A DNA stretch of 64,000 bases from Chitinophaga sp. YR627 (GCF_900114995.1 NZ_FOUX01000003.1:62001-126000); one strand, 5' to 3'; positions 33,390-43,459 are shown, counted from the stretch's first letter. Numbers and translations: made by a program. Notes: a model not told the origin generated them from the sequence alone.

Positions 33390-35237
33390 ATGACAGCAGC
33401 GGAGTTTCAACAGATATCACATACAATACCCCTTCAGCCCGGTATTTACAAGTATTACAGCGAAGCAGGCGAACTGCTTTATGTAGGAAAAGCTAAAAGC
33501 CTGCGCAAAAGGGTCAGCTCTTATTTTGTTAAAAATCATGATAACTACAAGACACGAAAACTTGTAGAAAACATCCACCATATTGAATTTACCATCGTTG
33601 GCTCCGAACAGGATGCCTTCCTGCTGGAAAACTCACTGATCAAACAGTTCCAGCCTAAATTCAATATCAACCTGAAAGACGATAAGACCTACCCATATCT
33701 CGTCATCAAACACGAATCATTCCCCCGTGTATTCCTGACCCGTAATATCATAAAAGACGGTTCTGAATACCTGGGCCCTTTCACCTCCGTAGGCCGAGTA
33801 CGCGAACTCCTGGAAGTGATCAGATATAACATTCCCCTGCGTACCTGCAACCTGAATCTCTCGCCGCAGAATGTCGCCAAAGGGAAGTATAAGGTCTGCC
33901 TGGAATATCACCTGGGCAACTGTAAAGGTCCCTGCGAAGGATTACAGACAGAAGAAGATTACAGGGAAGGCTTACAGCAGGTCAAAAACATCCTCCGGGG
34001 TAACCTGTCGCCTGTACTACAGCTGTTCCGCACACAGATGCAGGAACACGCCATGAACATGGAGTTTGAAAAGGCGGAGATCGTCCGCAAGAAGATAGAA
34101 AGTCTGCAGGCCTATCAGTCAAAGTCTACTATCGTGGGTACCCGTGTCGGGAATGTAGACGTCTTCTCCATCATCAGTGAAGGCAACTACGCGTATGTCA
34201 ACTACCTGCGCGTACTGAACGGCACCATTGCCGATACGAAGACGGTCACGCTGGAAAAGAAACTCGAGGAAGACGATACAGAAGTACTCACCTATGCGGT
34301 CGGATACCTGCGTGATGCATTTCAGAGCCTTGCCCGGGAGATCATCGTTCCCCTGGAAATAGAATACCCCGAGGAACACGTCGCCATCTCCGTACCAAAA
34401 GCCGGCGACAAAAAGAAACTCCTGGAGCTTTCGGAAAAGAATGTGAATTACTTCAAAGAAGAGCTGTACAGGAAAAAGATCCTGCACCTGGAAGGCAAAA
34501 GCGATCTGGAGAAAAAGAAAGTGCTGTATCAGTTGCAGGCGGATCTTGAACTCCAGGAATTACCGTTGCACATCGAGTGTTTCGATAACTCCAACTTCCA
34601 GGGGGCTTACCCCGTTTCTGCCTGTGTGGTGTTCAAAGACGGTGTTGCCTCCAAAAAAGACTACCGCCATTTCAATATCAAAACCGTACAGGGTATTAAC
34701 GACTTCGCCTCTATGAAAGAGGTGGTATACCGCCGTTACAGCCGCTTACTGGCCGAACAGCAACCTTTGCCGCAACTGGTGATCATAGATGGCGGTAAAG
34801 GCCAGCTGGGATCTGCGATGGAAAGTATCCGGGAACTGGACCTCATCGGCAGTATGACCGTAGTGGGTCTGGCGAAAAATGAAGAAGAGATCTTTTTTCC
34901 GGGAGATAAAGACAGTATCAAACTTCCTTACGACAGTGAAAGCCTGAAGCTGATCCGCCGCGTACGTGATGAGGTGCACCGTTTTGGCATCACCTTCCAC
35001 CGTCAGAAGCGCAGTAAAGGCACTTTTAAGAACGAATTAGAGGCTATTAAGGGTATCGGCGAGAATACAGCCACCCAGCTGCTGAAAACCTTCCGTTCAG
35101 TCGCTAAAATCAAATTATTATCAGAGGATGACCTCGTAAAGGAAGTCGGAGCAGCCAAGGCCCGTCTCATATACACATATTTCCATCCTGCTACCGGAGA
35201 AACAGGCCCTGTTACAGATGCAGACAGTAATAGCTGA
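33390..35237 (+). CDS. uvrC: Excinuclease ABC subunit C
   Basis: Makes the dual incision in nucleotide excision repair after UvrAB damage recognition. 615 residues in family order: N-terminal GIY-YIG nuclease (PGIYKYYSEAGELLYVGKAKSLRKRVSSYF in part), a Cys-rich segment (CNLNLSPQNVAKGKYKVCLEYHLGNCKGPC in part), the UVR helix that binds UvrB (about 210-245), the RNase H-like second nuclease domain (ECFDNSNFQG, then VIIDGGKGQL) and C-terminal helix-hairpin-helix motifs (IKGIGENTATQLLKTF). It converges with the DinB-like gene with two bases between stops. Confidence 0.97.
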   Translation: MTAAEFQQISHTIPLQPGIYKYYSEAGELLYVGKAKSLRKRVSSYFVKNHDNYKTRKLVENIHHIEFTIVGSEQDAFLLENSLIKQFQPKFNINLKDDKTYPYLVIKHESFPRVFLTRNIIKDGSEYLGPFTSVGRVRELLEVIRYNIPLRTCNLNLSPQNVAKGKYKVCLEYHLGNCKGPCEGLQTEEDYREGLQQVKNILRGNLSPVLQLFRTQMQEHAMNMEFEKAEIVRKKIESLQAYQSKSTIVGTRVGNVDVFSIISEGNYAYVNYLRVLNGTIADTKTVTLEKKLEEDDTEVLTYAVGYLRDAFQSLAREIIVPLEIEYPEEHVAISVPKAGDKKKLLELSEKNVNYFKEELYRKKILHLEGKSDLEKKKVLYQLQADLELQELPLHIECFDNSNFQGAYPVSACVVFKDGVASKKDYRHFNIKTVQGINDFASMKEVVYRRYSRLLAEQQPLPQLVIIDGGKGQLGSAMESIRELDLIGSMTVVGLAKNEEEIFFPGDKDSIKLPYDSESLKLIRRVRDEVHRFGITFHRQKRSKGTFKNELEAIKGIGENTATQLLKTFRSVAKIKLLSEDDLVKEVGAAKARLIYTYFHPATGETGPVTDADSNS

Positions 35238-35239
35238 TA

Positions 35240-35815
35240 TCAGGACTTTGCCCGTAATGCCTGTGCCATATGCCGCTGTTCGTGTGCGATCACGAAGCGG
35301 AAAGTGTCGCCCAGTGAAAATTTCAGCCAGCTACCGAGTGTAGTGCTTATTTTGATCTGTTGCAGGTTCACCAGCTTTGCGCGGTCCAGTAGCACATTGA
35401 TCTTTTCCTGCCATTCAATAAACTCATTGACCACCTTCCTGGCATCCAGGTCAGCGAGCGGGCGATAGGCTTTCGGTGCCTGCATTTTCATACCCGGCAG
35501 CCCATCTGCCTTTGGCAGCATCATATTCGTAAAATAATTACCCAGCCAGCCGCTTTTAAAGGTAGGCGACGGATTGGGAGGGAGGCTGCCCGACAGTTTT
35601 CCCTGGATCGCGTTTTCTATGGCCGGTACATAAAAACGGGCATACGCGTTCAGGTGATCCAGGCATTGTGCGACGCTCCATTTTCCCGGGGCAGGTTGCC
35701 TTAACAATAGTTCATCAGGGACGTTCAGGAATTGATGGCGGGCAATCTGCTGCAGTTCTTCTACCTGGCGGTGTAGCTGGCCGAGCAGGGTGGGGGTTTC
35801 AAATATCAGGGACAT
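35240..35815 (-). CDS. DinB-superfamily protein
   Basis: 191 residues in a four-helix DinB-like fold. Putative metal ligands are the His in CLDHLNAY (about 54) and the two His of AHEQRHMAQ near the C-terminus, in the positions used by DinB/YfiT metalloproteins. Some family members transfer bacillithiol or other thiols, but many have no known role. It is a single gene converging on uvrC. A divergent partner is absent: gldN lies upstream on the same strand behind a terminator. Confidence 0.85.
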   Translation of the reverse strand: MSLIFETPTLLGQLHRQVEELQQIARHQFLNVPDELLLRQPAPGKWSVAQCLDHLNAYARFYVPAIENAIQGKLSGSLPPNPSPTFKSGWLGNYFTNMMLPKADGLPGMKMQAPKAYRPLADLDARKVVNEFIEWQEKINVLLDRAKLVNLQQIKISTTLGSWLKFSLGDTFRFVIAHEQRHMAQALRAKS

Positions 35816-35884
35816 AATCGTGGTGATTGTTTGTGGAACAAAGGTAGGCAGGGGCGGGGAGGAGAGAAATGAGATAAATCATGT

Positions 35885-35921
35885 AAAAGAAAAAGGGTCC
35901 GCCGTATGGCAGACCCTTTTT
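35885..35921 (-). terminator. Intrinsic terminator of the gldKLMN locus
   Basis: AAAAGGGTC/GACCCTTTT arms with an inner GCC-ATAC-GGC on the minus strand, followed by T residues, 26 bases past the gldN stop. Confidence 0.9.
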
Positions 35922-35946
35922 CAGTTTTTTATATCCTGCGAGCAGA

Positions 35947-36996
35947 TTAATACTGCCACATATCTTGTTCTTTGTTAAAGATCTTATCCTTGATCGCCTG
36001 ACCTTCCAGGAGACGCATGGTACCATCTTTAATGTATTCTTTGATCTCGCGGTTATAAGTATTGTTTTCCTTGATAATGAAGCTGGAGAAGAAACGCATT
36101 TCGAAAAGGTCTTCCCAACTCATCGTAGCCGCATCGTTATTCTGGTTGTAAACATCAAATTTAGCCAGTACAGGACGCAGATCAGGATAGTATACCCAGA
36201 ACAGCGGGATAGCAGCACGGAAGGAACCGTCTTCGTTCATACGGGATACCATTGGAGCGATACCCAGGATACGAACTTTCAGTGCAGAGGCTTCTTTATC
36301 AAATACCCAGATTTCTTTGATCTTGTACTGAACAACAGTACGTGGGTCAAATTCATCACGGGTAGTGACCATTTTCTCCTCACCGGTTACCGGGTCGATA
36401 CTACGTACAGTTTTCTCTTCACCACTCAGTTTGTTCTGAACTTCGGAGAAAGGAATGATAGTAGTGAACCTGTCATCGATAGGGCTGAAAGCCTGCACTT
36501 CGCCGGACTTAACCGCGTTGAGCAGAATGTTTATGAACAGCTGGTTAGTACCAGTTTCATCCTCAACATTGTACTGGAAAGGAAGGTTCATCTTTTCACG
36601 GGTGTCGATCACCTGCCATATCTTCTTTTCCCAGAACTCATCATCTGAGCGGATATGGTCATATGGAATAGGCACACGGTCCTTGATAAAGTTCTTTTCA
36701 GAAATGCCATCCGTACGCAGGGATTTGCGTGGAGTATCTACAACAGGCACACCAACACCATCTTGGCGGAGGGAGGCTGGTTCAGCACCTTGCGGTTGCT
36801 GAGGAGGCGCAGATACTGCATTGCCGGTAGCGGGATTGACAACAGAACCATCAGCAGGTGTTGTATTCTCAGATGGGGTAGACTCGGTACGACGTGTCGT
36901 ACGACGGCGACCACCGCCCTGAGCGTTTGCCTCAGCTGCCAGGAATACCAGCAGCATAGCGCACAAACCGATTCTGTTAAGGATGACTGCTCGCAT
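35947..36996 (-). CDS. gldN: Gliding motility / T9SS periplasmic protein GldN
   Basis: GldN (PorN) forms the large periplasmic ring with GldK and contacts GldM, linking the inner-membrane motor to the outer membrane. The 349-residue protein has a signal peptide ending at AEANAQ, a low-complexity Thr/Pro/Arg-rich linker (about 27-90) and the conserved domain: PIPYDHIRSDDEFWEKKIWQ, VIDTREKMNLPF, KEIWVFDKEASALKVRILGIAP and LFWVYYPDLRPVL. It begins 11 bases after gldM and is the last gene of the locus, followed by a terminator. Confidence 0.96.
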   Translation of the reverse strand: MRAVILNRIGLCAMLLVFLAAEANAQGGGRRRTTRRTESTPSENTTPADGSVVNPATGNAVSAPPQQPQGAEPASLRQDGVGVPVVDTPRKSLRTDGISEKNFIKDRVPIPYDHIRSDDEFWEKKIWQVIDTREKMNLPFQYNVEDETGTNQLFINILLNAVKSGEVQAFSPIDDRFTTIIPFSEVQNKLSGEEKTVRSIDPVTGEEKMVTTRDEFDPRTVVQYKIKEIWVFDKEASALKVRILGIAPMVSRMNEDGSFRAAIPLFWVYYPDLRPVLAKFDVYNQNNDAATMSWEDLFEMRFFSSFIIKENNTYNREIKEYIKDGTMRLLEGQAIKDKIFNKEQDMWQY

Positions 36997-37007
36997 AGAA
37001 AATAATA

Positions 37008-38531
37008 TTAGTTAATCTTGAAATTGACGTTACTCATATCTCTCACTCTTCCATCCGGACCTTTTACGCGGATGTTGTCGAAGTATACGATATCGCCAGC
37101 TCTCAGGGAGCGGATAACAGGCATCACGCTGTTAGGGAAGTATGCAGAGTTAGCTTCGCCTTCTGCATAGTCTTTACCTTTCGCATCGATACCAATACGA
37201 TAGCTTACAACTTCGTATCTAACACCTTCGAACAGGAAGTCTTCCAGGTCAGCGCGGAGACCGCCCTGTACTTTGAACTCAGCAGCCTTCATGAAAGGAC
37301 CTTTGCTCATACCAACCTTCAGGACTGGATCAGGAATGTATTTGATACGGAATTCTTTACCTGCCATGCTCTTACCGTTAGCAACAACACCGATGGTAGC
37401 TGTACCTGGTTTAGTAACTGTTACAGAGAATTTACCTGCACCAGTTTTAGATATAGTACCGTTGTTGATGCTTGCAGCTACCTGCTCAGCAGGAACACCA
37501 GCAGCAGAGATGGAGATTGGGTTCTGCAGACCGATGTACAGTACGTTCATCTTGTCAGCAGAGATTGATGTTGTTGAAGCACCTACGGTGTATGGTTCGC
37601 TGAAAGGGAATGTTTCAGTTTCGCCATTTGGTCTCTTCAGTGTTACGGTACCGGATAATGTTTTATCACCCAGGCCGCTAACATTCATTTTATAGCTACC
37701 CAGACCATCAGTTGCTGTAACGGCAGAACCGTTTACAACGATCTCAGGATTTACTGTGCTGCTATAAGCACCTACCGCTACCTGTGCAACCAGTTCCTGA
37801 CCTTCCATCAGGTTCTTGGAGTTCAGAGATACGAAAGGCTTGATTTTGTCGAATTTGAACTCGTTAGCACCGATCTGTTTGAACAGGTAATCAACGATGC
37901 TTGATTCAGAGTTCTTTACGTCGTTCTGAAATTTACTCAGGATGGTAACTGCTGCAACAGTAGGTACCATGTTAAAGTGGTAAGAAGTCCATGTTGCATT
38001 TTTAGGACCGTGACCACCATGAGATTTACCAACTTCAATACGCAGTGGTAAGCTCTTTTCGAAATCTGCTGCTACTTTGCTATCAACGAATGTGAGCAAT
38101 TTAGCACGCAGTTCAGTCAGCTTTTTCTCAAGTTCAGCACCCTTCTTCTGATTCTCCATCACACGGGTAGGAGCATCCAGGTTGTCTTTACTTTTAATTT
38201 CACCGTCTTCAGTCAGACCACCAGCTTCTCTGATGATGGTTGCTTTTAACGTATCGATATAAACGAACATCTCAGCAGAGATCGCTTTTACCTGATCAGC
38301 TTTTTCTTTCAGAGGACCGACCTTTCCAGGATCGTTGCTCATCTGTTTGGTAAACTGGTCATAAGTAATTGTGTTCTTACTTGTGATAGATGCGTTAGAT
38401 GTTATAATTGAATCGTTTACTATATTAAATGCGTTCAATATCTCAGCAGAGACGTTCAATGCCAGCATGGCCGTTAAGACCAGGTACATGATATTGATCA
38501 TCTTCTGCCTGGGATCTTTAGGTAGTGCCAT
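37008..38531 (-). CDS. gldM: T9SS motor-transmission protein GldM
   Basis: GldM (PorM) spans the periplasm as a dimer and transmits motion from GldL to the GldKN ring. The 507-residue protein starts with MALPKDPRQKMINIMYLVLTAM, whose single N-terminal helix (about 12-32) inserts in the GldL pentamer. Four periplasmic domains follow, mainly helical up to about 220 and then beta-rich, ending in RDMSNVNFKIN. Length and layout are standard. It lies 59 bases after gldL and 11 before gldN. Confidence 0.97.
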   Translation of the reverse strand: MALPKDPRQKMINIMYLVLTAMLALNVSAEILNAFNIVNDSIITSNASITSKNTITYDQFTKQMSNDPGKVGPLKEKADQVKAISAEMFVYIDTLKATIIREAGGLTEDGEIKSKDNLDAPTRVMENQKKGAELEKKLTELRAKLLTFVDSKVAADFEKSLPLRIEVGKSHGGHGPKNATWTSYHFNMVPTVAAVTILSKFQNDVKNSESSIVDYLFKQIGANEFKFDKIKPFVSLNSKNLMEGQELVAQVAVGAYSSTVNPEIVVNGSAVTATDGLGSYKMNVSGLGDKTLSGTVTLKRPNGETETFPFSEPYTVGASTTSISADKMNVLYIGLQNPISISAAGVPAEQVAASINNGTISKTGAGKFSVTVTKPGTATIGVVANGKSMAGKEFRIKYIPDPVLKVGMSKGPFMKAAEFKVQGGLRADLEDFLFEGVRYEVVSYRIGIDAKGKDYAEGEANSAYFPNSVMPVIRSLRAGDIVYFDNIRVKGPDGRVRDMSNVNFKIN

Positions 38532-38590
38532 AGTTTGTTCTCAGGTTTGAATGATTGTCTGTTGTTAATTCAAAAACTATTAGCGATACC

Positions 38591-39343
38591 TTATCTCGCA
38601 CTCTGCATAGCGCTGAGCATGTTACCGTATACGGTGTTCAGGCTGGTCAGGTTGTGAGCCAGTTTAGAGATCTGATCCTGAGTTTTACGAGCATCGTCCA
38701 CGCTGCTGGTCATTGCCTGAGAAACATTCAGCAGATTGCTATAGAAGTTGTTCATAGCTTTCAGGTGATTGTTAGTGTCCTGCAGTTCCAGTTCATAGAT
38801 AGCATTCAGGGAAGCCAGGTTTTTGGTCATACCCTGCATTTGCTCGTGGAAGCTTCTTGTAGACTCAGAAGCACTGTTGAAAGAAGATACAGCTGAAGCA
38901 GCAGTAGTGTAAGCGTGAGCTACGCTACCAATTGCAGTAGCAGCTTCTCTTGTTTTTTGTGTGTAATCGCCTGTAGCGGCAACTACATCACTGATATCCC
39001 GCATTTTATCTACTGTGGAACCTAATTTCTGGAAGTTCTCGCTCAGACGCTGTAAGCTTACCGGAGTGATGTCAGCTTCTTCGAGCATTTTATCCAGACC
39101 AGCCAGAGCAGGGCTACCACCAGCAACAACTGCTACAGTAGCAGGAGCCGCATCGTGACCACCGCTATCCGGTACGAATGCATAAACGAAGAAGATCAGC
39201 GCTTCTGTGCTCAAACCAACGATCAGGGCGATATCAGCGCCTGGCCAGTGTTGAAGTTTAAAAAGCGCACCGATAATTACTACAGATGCCGCGACACAAA
39301 CAAAGAAATTAAGCCATTTCGATGTAGTAGGATTCATAGCCAT
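38591..39343 (-). CDS. gldL: T9SS proton-channel motor protein GldL
   Basis: GldL (PorL) forms the proton-driven pentameric motor around GldM. The 250-residue protein has two N-terminal helices (about 10-30 and 38-57). In the membrane region K29 and E47 are candidate counterparts of the helix-1 lysine and helix-2 glutamate described for Flavobacterium GldL, the latter essential for proton flow. The rest is a long coiled-coil-like cytoplasmic tail. It starts at the ATG 39343, with another at 39337. A 231-base gap separates it from gldK, more than the other spacings in the locus. Confidence 0.96.
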   Translation of the reverse strand: MAMNPTTSKWLNFFVCVAASVVIIGALFKLQHWPGADIALIVGLSTEALIFFVYAFVPDSGGHDAAPATVAVVAGGSPALAGLDKMLEEADITPVSLQRLSENFQKLGSTVDKMRDISDVVAATGDYTQKTREAATAIGSVAHAYTTAASAVSSFNSASESTRSFHEQMQGMTKNLASLNAIYELELQDTNNHLKAMNNFYSNLLNVSQAMTSSVDDARKTQDQISKLAHNLTSLNTVYGNMLSAMQSAR

Positions 39344-39574
39344 AGGTCAAAATTTACTGGTTAAAGTGTTAAAGGTTAAATTGTTGTTATGGAATAGTTG
39401 TTGCTCAACGATGATTTGCGGTTTCCCAATGTACTTCATACGGTTTCTCATATCAACTTGTTTTAGTTTGATTTTCACACACATGCCCGTCCCAAAGGCA
39501 TACAGGTTTATTCCTGTCTCTTCGATACTGCCTGTTCTCATACACATCTATCCGTAATGCTGTTACTATAATTG

Positions 39575-40858
39575 TTACCTGTGACCAAAATCGTTTTTAG
39601 AACGGCTCAGGAAGGCGATCGTACATCTGAATCCAATGTAGGATTTAGCACTATCCTGATACTCGTAAGAACGTGTACCTGTCTGGAGGAAATATCCGAT
39701 ATCTTTCCAGGAACCGCCTCTTACCGCTTTACGTTTCATTTTCGGAACTGCATTGTCCGGAACGTCCATACGCAGATAAGGGTTCATATCAGACGTGAAG
39801 GAGTATGCGTTCTCATAGTAAATATCCTGTGTCCACTCAGCTACGTTACCTGACATGTTATATAAACCGTAGTCGTTTGGCCAGTAAGCATCCGCTCTTA
39901 CAGTGTAGAAACCACCGTCCTCAGGATAGTTACCACGACCTGGTTTAAAGTTAGCCAGCAAGCAACCTTTCTTGTTACGAATGTAGTAACCACCCCATGG
40001 GTAAGGCGTTTGCTCTCTACCACCACGTGCAGCGTACTCCCACTGTGCTTCTGAAGGCAACTGGAATTTATCTTCTGTAAATAATTTCTTAGAAATACGG
40101 TAGTCTTCCCAGAACTTACTGCGCCATTCAGCGAAAGCGTTTGCCTGGTGCCAGGTCACGCCCACAACCGGATAGTTATCAAACGCAGGGTGCCAGAAGT
40201 ACATCCTCGTCATTGGCTCATTGTAAGCATAAGAGAAGTCACGGATCCAGCACAATGTGTCAGGATAGATCGCAACATCCTTCTTTACGATGAACTTAGC
40301 ACGGGATACATTCGCGTTTTCACGCTTCTTAGCCTGTTCCCAGTTGAAAGTCTCAGCATGGTAAACCAGCTTACGTACGTCAAACTCCTTACGACCATAC
40401 AGACGGTCTTCAGGTGCATATGTCATACTTTCCAGCTGATCCATGGTGGATTTGTCCCGGTAGTTGATTTTCTTCTTCCAATCGATATAATCCTCACCAC
40501 CATCATTCTTCACATGCCCCAGCATAATGTGGGCAATGGAGTCAGTAACCCACTGTACAAACTGCCTGTACTCGTTATTTGTGATCTCCGTAGCATCCAT
40601 GTAGAAACCGGAGATTGAAATAGACTTGTTACGGGCGGTGTACGCGTAGTTCAAATCCTCATCGCTCGGTCCCATGTGAAAAGTACCAGACGGTACATAT
40701 ACCATTCCATAGGGTACGGGCGGGAAATACTTAGGTCTAGGACTTACGCCGATTAGCTGTCCTTGCGCGTTTTTGGGGGTCTTACTACCACCACAGCTGG
40801 CGAGCAGACTAACCAGCAATACTGCTGCTAACAGACCACTTGAAAAATTAAGCTTCAT
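39575..40858 (-). CDS. gldK: T9SS outer-membrane-associated lipoprotein GldK
   Basis: GldK (PorK) is the lipoprotein that forms the periplasmic ring with GldN. From the ATG at 40858 it has 427 residues: lipobox LLASC, then a formylglycine-generating-enzyme/sulfatase-modifying-factor-like fold (VYVPSGTFHMGPSDED, DATEITNNEYRQFV, PVVGVTWHQANAFAEW, LPSEAQWEYAARGG, RGGSWKD, GFRC). The fold is structural here, not an active FGE. An upstream ATG at 40873 would overlap a small open frame by four bases. First gene of the gldKLMN order. Confidence 0.95.
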   Translation of the reverse strand: MKLNFSSGLLAAVLLVSLLASCGGSKTPKNAQGQLIGVSPRPKYFPPVPYGMVYVPSGTFHMGPSDEDLNYAYTARNKSISISGFYMDATEITNNEYRQFVQWVTDSIAHIMLGHVKNDGGEDYIDWKKKINYRDKSTMDQLESMTYAPEDRLYGRKEFDVRKLVYHAETFNWEQAKKRENANVSRAKFIVKKDVAIYPDTLCWIRDFSYAYNEPMTRMYFWHPAFDNYPVVGVTWHQANAFAEWRSKFWEDYRISKKLFTEDKFQLPSEAQWEYAARGGREQTPYPWGGYYIRNKKGCLLANFKPGRGNYPEDGGFYTVRADAYWPNDYGLYNMSGNVAEWTQDIYYENAYSFTSDMNPYLRMDVPDNAVPKMKRKAVRGGSWKDIGYFLQTGTRSYEYQDSAKSYIGFRCTIAFLSRSKNDFGHR

Positions 40859-40869
40859 AAGGGTAGCTT

Positions 40870-41076
40870 TCATTGAAAATCATTTATTTCGTAGGCGACG
40901 CAGTGCACATTGGCCATAATGCTACTGAGGATGTCGCTAAGTTCTGAAACATGGCCTTTGGTCTCGCCGATCTCTCCGGTCGGACCGTTTACCAACGAGC
41001 CCCTCACACTTAATGACCCTAAAGTTGTTAAGGGCAACTTCAGAAATTTCGCGGTTGTTATACTTGTTGGTTTCAA
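40870..41076 (-). CDS. Possible small protein upstream of gldK
   Basis: A 68-codon frame from a TTG at 41076. Its stop overlaps the ATG at 40873 in gldK's frame (ATGA). The C-terminal half (GETKGHVSELSDILSSIMANVHCVAYEINDF) has protein-like composition and acceptable codon use; the N-terminal part is less convincing. It has no ATG start and no recognisable homologue. It could be a translated leader coupled to gldK, or chance. Confidence 0.3.
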   Translation of the reverse strand: MKPTSITTAKFLKLPLTTLGSLSVRGSLVNGPTGEIGETKGHVSELSDILSSIMANVHCVAYEINDFQ

Positions 41077-41169
41077 TTTTTTGAATTCATTCCCGTTGGA
41101 AACACATCATCTCTTCAAAGTCAGCACTTACCCTTCTGATAGTCTATCCCACACTATTAAGCAAGATAA

Positions 41170-41177
41170 CAAATGTA
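41170..41177 (-). promoter_or_regulatory. -7 box upstream of gldK
   Basis: TACATTTG on the minus strand matches TAnnTTTG. If used, gldK has a leader of about 300 bases that includes the small open frame at 40870-41076. No -33 TTTG at standard spacing. Confidence 0.4.
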
Positions 41178-41343
41178 ACGATTAATTTTAATCCGTAGTT
41201 AGTTTTTACCCAACTTTTTCATGCCCGATCAGGGACGTGTGACAATTAAAATAAACGTACTTTTTAACATTTTATTATATCTTCTCAAAATCATTTTTCC
41301 GTGTGCTTTTTACACAGATATGGTCATGCAAGATACATAAATA

Positions 41344-43386
41344 TTATTTTAAATTAATTATTTCCTCTATATAATTAACTGGCTTAATACAATGATAATG
41401 CTCACAGACGTATATAAGTGTTTCCCCTGGCCGTTCCCGCTGTTCGAGTAGTGGCAGACCGGGTTGATCGGTTGCTGCTCCTAACATTACTTTAAACGGA
41501 ATATAATGCCTGTTAGTATCCTGCATCCTGGATTTATATTCCGACCCCACAACCGCTATCTCACGCACCCCGATCACCTGTTGTAACAGCACACCAGCCC
41601 ATACCCCAAATGAAGTGGAATACCTGACCGCCGTCTGTGACTGCCCCGCCAGCATATGAATGCCACGGTCAGACCAGTCCTTCCTGTCATAAACAACTGA
41701 TAGATAAAGCAGGTTAGCCGCCATTACAGCGTTGCCACTAGGCGTGGCGCCATCATATACTTCCTTCTTACGTACGATAACATCCGTCTGTCCGGCTTCC
41801 GTATAGTAAAAATAAATGTCCCCTTCGTCTGAAAAATTATTCACTACATACTCCGTCAGTTCCTTCGCCTTACCCAGCCATTCCGGCTCTCCACTCACTT
41901 CCTGTAAAGCAATTAATGCACGTATCATCCATGCATAGTCATCCAGAAATGCCGGATACTTTGCTATGCCGCCCTTAAATGTATGAAAAAAAGCCTGTTT
42001 ATCAGCGTTTTGTAAGTGCTCCAGACAAAATTTCATCGCATTTACACCCATTTCCTTATACCGCTCAATACCTAACGCCGCATATGCCTTGCAACAGGCA
42101 TGGATCATCAGCGCATTCCAGCCCAGAATGATCTTGTCATCCAGGCCCGGACGGATCCTCTTCGCCCTTACTGCCATCAGCTTTTCCCGGCTGATAGCCA
42201 GACTACGCTCCAGCGCCTCCACCGTGATCCCCTGCTCCGCAGCAAACACCGCTGCCGGCTTCGTGATCCATAATATATTCGTCTCTTCCCAGTTACCCTC
42301 CTCCGTCACATCATAAAATGCACAGAATAAAGCAGCATCTGCACCGAGAATATGTTCGATCTCTTCCTTGCTCCAGGTATAAAACTTACCCTCAACACCT
42401 TCTGAATCAGCATCCAGCGCACTATAAAAACCGCCGCCGGCATCCGTCATCTCTCTTTCCACAAAACCCAGGGTATCGGCTATCGTCCTTGCATACAACT
42501 CATTGCCTGTCAACTGATATGCCTCACTCAGCACATCCACCAGCAACGCATTGTCATACAGCATCTTTTCAAAGTGAGGCGCCAACCACTTAGCATCCGT
42601 GCTGTATCGCGCAAACCCTCCGCCCAGCTGGTCATAAATACCTCCCTGGATCATTTTATCCAGCGATAGCAAAGCCTGCTCCAGGGCCTTCGGCTCATTA
42701 AAACTATGATGATACCTTAACAGGTATTGAATGATAAAAGTTCCAGGGAATTTCGGCGCACTGCCAAAGCCACCCCATACCTTATCTCCCTGCTGCATCA
42801 TATTGTTGAAGATGGTCTCACACTGGGCTTTCGTAAACAGCTCATCATGAGGCACCAGGTCCTGTCCGGGCGTCTTTCCGCTAAAACCGGAAGCCTGTAT
42901 CAGGTGGTCACGCATGTTCTGCGCCTGTGTTTCCAGATCTTCCCGGCGCTCTTTGAATGCCTGCGACAATGCCAGCAGTACATCCGTCCAGGACGGTCTG
43001 TTAAACGCCTTGACAGGAGGGAAGTAGGTCCCGCCATAAAAAGGCAGTTTATCGGGTGTGAGGAAAACGTTCAAAGGCCATCCGCCTGAACCGGTCATCG
43101 TCTGTACCGCATCCATGTAGATATGGTCCAGATCCGGACGCTCTTCCCTGTCTATTTTAATATTAATGAAATGCTCGTTCATGATACGCGCGGTCTCTTC
43201 ATGTTCGAAGCTTTCACGCTCCATAACATGACACCAGTGGCAGGCGGCGTATCCAATGCTGACTAATATAGGTTTATCCTCGGTTTTTGCCCGCTGCAGC
43301 GCCTCTTCCCCCCAGGGATACCAATCTACAGGATTGTGTGCGTGTTGCAGCAGGTACGGACTGGTTTCTTTCGCTAATCTGTTCAC
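41344..43386 (-). CDS. DUF255 thioredoxin-domain protein (YyaL/SPATA20-like)
   Basis: 680 residues. The N-terminal thioredoxin-like domain (about 1-165) begins NRLAKETSPYLLQHAHNPVDWYPWG and holds the CxxC-type motif ACHWCHVME (about 49-57), then NIKIDREERPDLD and GGWPLNVFLTPD. The rest is an (alpha/alpha)6-barrel as in N-acylglucosamine 2-epimerases (GIYDQLGGGFARYSTD, HFEKMLYDNALL, GFYSALDADSEG). The start is a GTG at 43386. The family is widespread and its reaction is unsettled. A -7 box is at 43460-43467. Confidence 0.93.
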   Translation of the reverse strand: MNRLAKETSPYLLQHAHNPVDWYPWGEEALQRAKTEDKPILVSIGYAACHWCHVMERESFEHEETARIMNEHFINIKIDREERPDLDHIYMDAVQTMTGSGGWPLNVFLTPDKLPFYGGTYFPPVKAFNRPSWTDVLLALSQAFKERREDLETQAQNMRDHLIQASGFSGKTPGQDLVPHDELFTKAQCETIFNNMMQQGDKVWGGFGSAPKFPGTFIIQYLLRYHHSFNEPKALEQALLSLDKMIQGGIYDQLGGGFARYSTDAKWLAPHFEKMLYDNALLVDVLSEAYQLTGNELYARTIADTLGFVEREMTDAGGGFYSALDADSEGVEGKFYTWSKEEIEHILGADAALFCAFYDVTEEGNWEETNILWITKPAAVFAAEQGITVEALERSLAISREKLMAVRAKRIRPGLDDKIILGWNALMIHACCKAYAALGIERYKEMGVNAMKFCLEHLQNADKQAFFHTFKGGIAKYPAFLDDYAWMIRALIALQEVSGEPEWLGKAKELTEYVVNNFSDEGDIYFYYTEAGQTDVIVRKKEVYDGATPSGNAVMAANLLYLSVVYDRKDWSDRGIHMLAGQSQTAVRYSTSFGVWAGVLLQQVIGVREIAVVGSEYKSRMQDTNRHYIPFKVMLGAATDQPGLPLLEQRERPGETLIYVCEHYHCIKPVNYIEEIINLK

Positions 43387-43459
43387 AGTGAATGGTTATT
43401 CTGTTACCTACGCAATTTTTGGCCTTACTTCTGTTCTTAACGGTAATTCTTCACTACCC

